Assembly: GCF_001559595.1 (NCBI RefSeq)
Contig: NZ_LNTY01000039.1
Coordinates: forward strand, 18,234-82,233
Source: Enterovibrio coralii
GTDB lineage: Bacteria > Pseudomonadota > Gammaproteobacteria > Enterobacterales > Vibrionaceae
Length of the DNA stretch: 64,000 nt
Direction of reading: 5' to 3'
Positions 59,562 through 64,000 of the stretch are shown one piece after another (position 1 is the stretch's first letter; each line of letters opens with the position of its first letter). The notes below the pieces were generated by a model. That model had not been told where the DNA came from, ran no database searches, and saw only the letters and a program-made list of their open reading frames with translations. The position numbers and the translations under genes were made by a program.

Positions 59562-60476
59562 GTGCCAATTACCGCGCTGATTGCTGATGATGACAAAGCG
59601 ACTGCCAAGCTGGTGGAAGTGCTCCTAAAGAAATGGGGCGTGGAAGCTGTTGTCGCGCATGATGGTCTCGAAGCATTAGAAATCATGATGCAAGATGAAC
59701 CACCTACCTTGTTGCTGTTCGATTGGGAAATGCCAGGATACAGTGGCATTGAACTTTGTCAGAAGATTCGAGAAATCGACACCGATAACCCGCCATACAT
59801 CATTATTTGTACCGCCAGAGACAGTGCGGAGCACATTGCTGAAGGGCTCAACAAAGGCGCGAATGACTTTGTCTCCAAGCCATTCAACACGCAAGTGCTG
59901 AGGGCGCGTGTTGAAGTGGGTAAACGAACCCTGGAACTTCAAGACCGCTTGATGAGTGCGATGTCGCGCTTGGACAAATTGGCGAGCTACGACGAGTTAA
60001 CCGGTTTGATGAATAGACGCGCTGTGTTTGAGCGCATTAACGAAGACTTCGCGCGAGCAGGCCGAACCAAATCCTGTTTATGTTTTACCGTGTGTGATAT
60101 CGACTGGTTTAAGCAGGTCAATGATAACTATGGCCACCCGGCTGGAGATGCCATTCTCAACGAAATGGGAAAACTACTGACACAGCAACTTCGACCCTAT
60201 GATCGTTTGGGGCGCGTGGGTGGTGAAGAGTTCTTATTGGTCTTTGCTGTTGATGATAAAGACAATGCCGAAAAGGTGCTTGAGCGTATACGCCTCGCGA
60301 TTGCCGCGCACCCGTTCCAGCACGAAGAAACCCATATTCCTGTGACCATGAGTTTCGGCGCAACCTTGATTGATACCATAGATAACGCTATGCGCGTCGA
60401 AGACTACTTTAAGCGAGCTGACGATGCGTTATATACCTCGAAAGCCAATGGAAGAAACTGCATTACCTTTTTGTAG
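59562..60476 (+). CDS. Response-regulator diguanylate cyclase (REC-GGDEF)
   Basis: 304 residues, GTG start. Receiver domain (1-120) with phosphoacceptor Asp54 in LLLFDWEMPGYSG, acidic DDD at 9-11 and Lys106 in VSKPFN; GGDEF domain (about 140-304) with SYDELTGLMNRRAVF, CDIDWFKQVNDNYGH, I-site RPYD (211-214) and GGEEF (220-224). PleD/WspR-like output: phosphorylation should drive dimerisation and c-di-GMP synthesis. No histidine kinase gene is adjacent. Divergent from the patatin gene. Confidence 0.93.
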   Translation: MPITALIADDDKATAKLVEVLLKKWGVEAVVAHDGLEALEIMMQDEPPTLLLFDWEMPGYSGIELCQKIREIDTDNPPYIIICTARDSAEHIAEGLNKGANDFVSKPFNTQVLRARVEVGKRTLELQDRLMSAMSRLDKLASYDELTGLMNRRAVFERINEDFARAGRTKSCLCFTVCDIDWFKQVNDNYGHPAGDAILNEMGKLLTQQLRPYDRLGRVGGEEFLLVFAVDDKDNAEKVLERIRLAIAAHPFQHEETHIPVTMSFGATLIDTIDNAMRVEDYFKRADDALYTSKANGRNCITFL

Positions 60477-60501
60477 TGACTACATTGGGAAATTCAGACA
60501 T

Positions 60502-60532
60502 AAAAAAACGCCTCCGATTGGAGGCGTTTTTT
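60502..60532. terminator. Bidirectional terminator between the REC-GGDEF gene and proS
   Basis: AAAAAAACGCCTCC-GATT-GGAGGCGTTTTTTC hairpin, convergent genes. Confidence 0.9.
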
Positions 60533-60544
60533 CTAAGACTTGGA

Positions 60545-62260
60545 TTAAGCCAGTTTCGCTTTCACGAACTCAACCATTTGATCCATTTCTACTGGCACTT
60601 TCTCGCCGCCACGACGGTGTTTGTATTCAAACACACCGTTGTCCATGCTGCGCTCACCGATGATGACAGTGTGTGGAACACCCATCAGTTCCATGTCAGA
60701 GAACATCACGCCTGGACGCTCTTTACGGTCGTCGAAGATAACTTCGATACCAGCCGCAGTCAGATCCGCGTACAGTTTCTCAGCCGCTTCTTGAACGCGC
60801 TCAGACTTGTGCATGTTCATAGGAACGATTGCCACAGTGAACGGTGCAATTGCGTCTGGCCAGATGATACCGTTGTCGTCGTGGTTCTGCTCAATCGCCG
60901 CAGCAACAACACGAGACACACCGATGCCGTAACAACCCATTTCCAGAATGGTGTTCTTACCGTCAGCACCTAGTACGCCACAGTTCATTTTCTCAGAGTA
61001 GTTTGTACCCAACTGGAAGATGTGACCCACTTCGATACCGCGCTTCAGAAGGATAGTACCTTGACCACATGGGCTTGGATCGCCTTCAACCACGTTACGG
61101 ATATCAGCAACTTCACCCAACTCTACGTCACGACCCCAGTTGATACCGAAGTAGTGCTTGTCGTCGATGTTTGCACCCGCGCCGAAGTCGCTCATTGAGG
61201 CAACGCTGCGGTCAACGATGAATGGAACAGTCAGGTTAACTGGACCTAGTGAGCCTGGACCTGCGTTAACGATCGCGCGGATTTCTTCTTCCGTTGCGAA
61301 CTGCAGAGGAGCTTCAACTTGCGCCAGTTTTTCTGCTTTGATTTCGTTCAGCTCGTGGTCACCACGAACAAGCAGAGCAACCAGGTCTGCGTCAACAGCG
61401 TCAGACGCTTTCACGAACAGAGTCTTAACTGTTTTTTCGATAGGCAGGTCGAACTGCTCTACCAACTGAGCGATCGTTTTCGCATCAGGCGTATCAACCA
61501 GCGTCATTTCCTGAGTTGGTGCCGCTCGCTCACCCGCAGGTGCAATCGCTTCCGCCATTTCAACGTTTGCTGCGTAGTCAGAATCGGTAGAGAACGCGAT
61601 GGTGTCTTCGCCGCTGTTAGCCAGTACGTGGAACTCGTGAGACGCAGAGCCACCGATAGCGCCGGTGTCAGCCAGAACTGGACGGTAGTCCAAACCCATG
61701 CGATCGAATGCTGCACAGTAAGCAATATGCATTGCTTCGTAAGACTTTTGCAGACCTTCTTTATCGATGTCGAAGCTGTAAGCATCCATCATCGAGAATT
61801 CACGTGCACGCATTACGCCGAAACGTGGGCGCACTTCATCACGGAATTTAGTTTGGATCTGGTACAGGTTCAGTGGCAGTTGTTTGTAAGAGTTCACTTC
61901 GTTACGAACAAGAGAAGTGATCACTTCTTCTGCCGTCGGGCTCAGAACAAACGGACGCTCGTGGCGGTCAGTGAAGCGAAGCAGCTCAGGCCCCATCTTT
62001 TCAGAGCGGCCTGTCTCTTCCCATAGCTCAAACGGCTGAACCACGGGCATCAGAGTCTCAATCGCACCTGCGTTGTTGATTTCCTGACGAACGATGTTTT
62101 CAACCTTTTGCAGAACGCGCAAACCGGTAGGCAACCAGGTGTACAGACCTGAAGCCAGTTTGCGGATCATACCGGCGCGTAGCATCAGCTGGTGGCTGAC
62201 GACTTCTGCGTCGTTTGGCGTTTCCTTCAGTGTAGAAAGAAGGTATTTACTGGTACGCAT
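60545..62260 (-). CDS. proS: Prolyl-tRNA synthetase (bacterial type)
   Basis: 571 residues. Class II synthetase with the editing (INS/YbaK-like) domain between motifs 2 and 3, typical of bacterial ProRS. Motif 1 region [34 protein letters not shown], motif 2 [23 protein letters not shown] domain about 230-400, motif 3 [21 protein letters not shown]-terminal anticodon-binding domain. Next to trmO as in E. coli. Confidence 0.97.
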   Translation of the reverse strand: MRTSKYLLSTLKETPNDAEVVSHQLMLRAGMIRKLASGLYTWLPTGLRVLQKVENIVRQEINNAGAIETLMPVVQPFELWEETGRSEKMGPELLRFTDRHERPFVLSPTAEEVITSLVRNEVNSYKQLPLNLYQIQTKFRDEVRPRFGVMRAREFSMMDAYSFDIDKEGLQKSYEAMHIAYCAAFDRMGLDYRPVLADTGAIGGSASHEFHVLANSGEDTIAFSTDSDYAANVEMAEAIAPAGERAAPTQEMTLVDTPDAKTIAQLVEQFDLPIEKTVKTLFVKASDAVDADLVALLVRGDHELNEIKAEKLAQVEAPLQFATEEEIRAIVNAGPGSLGPVNLTVPFIVDRSVASMSDFGAGANIDDKHYFGINWGRDVELGEVADIRNVVEGDPSPCGQGTILLKRGIEVGHIFQLGTNYSEKMNCGVLGADGKNTILEMGCYGIGVSRVVAAAIEQNHDDNGIIWPDAIAPFTVAIVPMNMHKSERVQEAAEKLYADLTAAGIEVIFDDRKERPGVMFSDMELMGVPHTVIIGERSMDNGVFEYKHRRGGEKVPVEMDQMVEFVKAKLA

Positions 62261-62326
62261 CTAAGCTATCCGTTTATTAAATTACAATATGGAGGGTGTA
62301 AGGGCGTCATATTACCAGCGAGATCA

Positions 62327-63031
62327 CTATTCGCCAAAGGCTTCTATCATAGTGACAGTGATTACAGCTTCATCAACGGTAAACTTCACATTGAAGTTAA
62401 ACAGATGAACTGCGTATTCTTTGGTATCCGTTTTGCCTTTCTTATAAGCAGGGCGAGGGTCTTGAGCCAGCACCTCTTCAATCACCTGCTTTTTATGACT
62501 GCCGTCTTTATCTTTTGCGAGAGTCTGTATCGCAACATCGGAAAACGTCACGGCTAATGTAGAAGGTGCATCCGATGCGTAACCGCCTTGTGCTTCAGGC
62601 ACTGAATCTGAATAAGGGATATAAGGTTTAATGTCGACAATCGGTGTGCCATCCACCAAATCACAACTGCCAATATCCACGAATACCTGTGCGCCTACTT
62701 TACGAATGCCTTTTAAAGGGACGACAGACATACCAATCCCATTCGGGCGAAACGTAGCGCGGCTTGCAAATACGCCAATACGCTCGTTTCCGCCAAGTCG
62801 TGGTGGACGGACGGTAGGTGTCCAACCTTGCTCTAAATTCTGATCAAACAAAAACAACACCCAAAGGTGGGAGAATTGCTCGATACCTCTGACTGTGTCT
62901 TCATTGTTTGCATCGCCGACAAGTGCAATAGAGGCCAACGCGCTCGGTGCTAATCCTGGCTGACGAGGAACGGCAAACTTCTCTTTATAAGGAGATTGGA
63001 TTTTACCGATAGGGTTGAGGGTATAGGTCAT
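62327..63031 (-). CDS. trmO: tRNA (N6-threonylcarbamoyladenosine-A37) N6-methyltransferase TrmO
   Basis: 234 residues from the ATG at 63031 (MTYTLNPIGKIQSPYKEKFA), the E. coli length; the longer ORF upstream is not supported. TsaA/YaeB single-sheet SAM methyltransferase producing m6t6A in tRNA-Thr. Seen: FAVPRQPGLAP, HLWVLFLFDQN, RPPRLGGNERIGVFASRATF and RPNGIGMSVV. Complements tcdA, which acts on the same t6A base. Upstream of proS on the same strand. Confidence 0.94.
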   Translation of the reverse strand: MTYTLNPIGKIQSPYKEKFAVPRQPGLAPSALASIALVGDANNEDTVRGIEQFSHLWVLFLFDQNLEQGWTPTVRPPRLGGNERIGVFASRATFRPNGIGMSVVPLKGIRKVGAQVFVDIGSCDLVDGTPIVDIKPYIPYSDSVPEAQGGYASDAPSTLAVTFSDVAIQTLAKDKDGSHKKQVIEEVLAQDPRPAYKKGKTDTKEYAVHLFNFNVKFTVDEAVITVTMIEAFGE

Positions 63032-63155
63032 CGTTAAAAACTCGTACTTGCTATTGGCGAAGACTCTACCACAAAAGGCGAGAGTGCGATGTCTGGTGAT
63101 TGAAGAGAGAATGCATGTCATAATCCCAGAGTAAGAGATTAATGAGGGCACAACT

Positions 63156-63709
63156 TTGGCCAAACCAGCGGTATTTATCGACAGAGATGGCGTGATCAAT
63201 GTGGATCACGGGTACATCAGTAAGGTTGATGATTTTGAATATGTAGAAGGTGTGTTTGACGCCTGTCGTGAGCTTAAAGAAATGGGGTACCTGCTTGTGT
63301 TGGTCACCAACCAATCTGGTATTGCTCGTGGCTACTACACGGAAGATGACTTCCTGTCGCTGACAGAATGGATGGATTGGAACTTCGCAGACAAAGGCGT
63401 CGATTTTGATGGCATCTATTATTGCCTCATCACCCAGAACATGGCGAAGGTAAATATAAGCAAGATTGTGATTGCCGCAAACCAAAGCCAGGCATGTTCT
63501 TCTCAGCACGTGATTATCTGAAGATAGACATGGAACAATCAGTAATGATTGGTGACAAAGCCGATGATATGCGCGCGGCTGACGCAGCGGGTATCCCGAC
63601 CAAGGTGCTTGTTCGTACCGGTAAAGATGTCACAGCAGACGGTGAAGCGTTGGCAACAACCGTGCTAAATAGCATTGCAGATGTTCCAGCTTTCTTGAAA
63701 TCACTGTAA
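63156..63709 (+). CDS. gmhB: D-glycero-beta-D-manno-heptose-1,7-bisphosphate 7-phosphatase, frameshifted in this sequence
   Basis: 184 residues restored, TTG start with GAGGG upstream. HAD-superfamily phosphatase in ADP-heptose synthesis for the LPS inner core. Motif [17 protein letters not shown], motif [15 protein letters not shown], Zn-binding [19 protein letters not shown], motif [13 protein letters not shown]. Near 63425 CC should be CCC, which rebuilds [15 protein letters not shown]. Immediately upstream of an rRNA operon, as gmhB-rrnH in E. coli. Confidence 0.94.
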
Positions 63710-63741
63710 TCCGCTAAAGGATAAACACAGTTTTCAACGTT

Positions 63742-63769
63742 AAAAACGGCCCGAAAGGGCCGTTTTTAT
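63742..63769 (+). terminator. Terminator after gmhB
   Basis: AAAAACGGCCC-GAAA-GGGCCGTTTTTA hairpin. Confidence 0.92.
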
Positions 63770-63840
63770 ATCGATTTGATGATCTTTTGAACACTTGAGC
63801 GGTTTTTTAGGGAAAAAGCGATTTTTTTATAAAAAAGGTA

Positions 63841-63868
63841 TTGCCAACAAAAAATCTCTCCCTATAAT
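63841..63868 (+). promoter_or_regulatory. rRNA operon promoter P1
   Basis: TTGCCA (63841-63846), 16-bp spacer, TATAAT (63863-63868), preceded by A/T-rich UP-element-like sequence (63801-63840) and followed by a GC-rich GCGCTCC discriminator, the layout of growth-rate-controlled rrn P1. Confidence 0.88.
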
Positions 63869-63923
63869 GCGCTCCTCGTTGGCACGGCAAAGTTCGCTGC
63901 GAACACGAGGAGCACGAAAGTGC

Positions 63924-63952
63924 TTGACTCGAAAAAAGAGTTGAGTTTAAAT
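63924..63952 (+). promoter_or_regulatory. rRNA operon promoter P2
   Basis: TTGACT (63924-63929), 17-bp spacer, TTAAAT (63947-63952), about 84 bp after P1. Confidence 0.75.
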
Positions 63953-63961
63953 CTCACTCCG

Positions 63962-63990
63962 CTCAGCAAGGCTGAGAACGTTCTTTAACA
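63962..63990 (+). promoter_or_regulatory. rRNA leader boxB/boxA antitermination site, start of rRNA operon (runs off window)
   Basis: CTCAGC-AAG-GCTGAG (boxB-like hairpin, 63962-63976) followed by TTCTTTAACA (boxA, 63981-63990; consensus TGCTCTTTAACA). The 16S rRNA gene itself must begin beyond base 64000; none of it can be seen. Confidence 0.88.
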
Positions 63991-64000
63991 ATTTGATCTA

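Noticed and set aside
58182..60476. CBASS-like anti-phage system (patatin + cyclase)
   Set aside because: The cyclases are ordinary GGDEF enzymes, not CD-NTases, the genes are divergent and no ancillary Cap genes are present.

Overview
The window reads as a chromosomal segment of a marine gammaproteobacterium of the Vibrionaceae. Evidence: gene order shared with E. coli and vibrios, Vibrio-type UPF/DUF genes (DUF2310, DUF2789, DUF3301, DUF3549, DUF4250), a phaB-phaA-phasin-phaC operon of Vibrio type, CsrB RNAs with UvrY/VarA sites, and GcvB. Base composition looks moderate. A Grimontia/Enterovibrio-like lineage is plausible, but that is a guess.

Layout. (1) 1-18.6 kb is the mltA - tcdA - csdE/csdA - gcvB/gcvA - hydrolase - DUF423 - rlmM - xni - ppnN block. 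Two accessory cassettes interrupt it: 1.2-5.5 kb (TAXI solute-binding protein, BKACE-family enzyme, class III aminotransferase, LysR regulator) and 6.4-10.7 kb (polyhydroxybutyrate operon). (2) 18.8-22.8 kb holds a soluble diguanylate cyclase and a TPR/membrane protein with a degenerate GGDEF domain. (3) 22.8-29.8 kb is queF - syd - DUF2310 - two small genes - two tandem CsrB-type RNAs - DUF3301/DUF3549 - yqcC - truC. (4) 29.8-54.8 kb is the classic housekeeping run yaeH, glnD, map, rpsB, tsf, pyrH, frr, uppS, cdsA, dxr, rseP, bamA, skp, lpxD, fabZ, lpxA, lpxB, rnhB, dnaE, accA, tilS. (5) 54.8-60.5 kb holds a cytochrome c, an NSS-family transporter, DUF4250/yaeP, two more diguanylate cyclases and a patatin. 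(6) proS, trmO and gmhB follow, then tandem rRNA promoters with a boxB/boxA leader that runs off the right edge just before 16S rRNA.

How it works together. The central block couples translation (rpsB-tsf, frr, map), nitrogen sensing (glnD) and envelope biogenesis (uppS, cdsA, rseP, bamA, skp, lpxD-fabZ-lpxA-lpxB). Around it sit several post-transcriptional and second-messenger regulators: GcvB, two CsrB RNAs, three catalytically intact diguanylate cyclases and one degenerate GGDEF protein. The carbon-storage operon and the BKACE/aminotransferase cassette are the main accessory metabolism.

Sequence quality. Twelve genes carry thirteen single-base deletions, mostly in short homopolymers. They include essential genes (tsf, uppS, lpxD, tilS), so I read them as sequencing errors and give the restored gene spans. 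The most interesting signals are the duplicated CsrB locus with complete duplicated control regions and the BKACE/aminotransferase/orphan-TAXI cassette.
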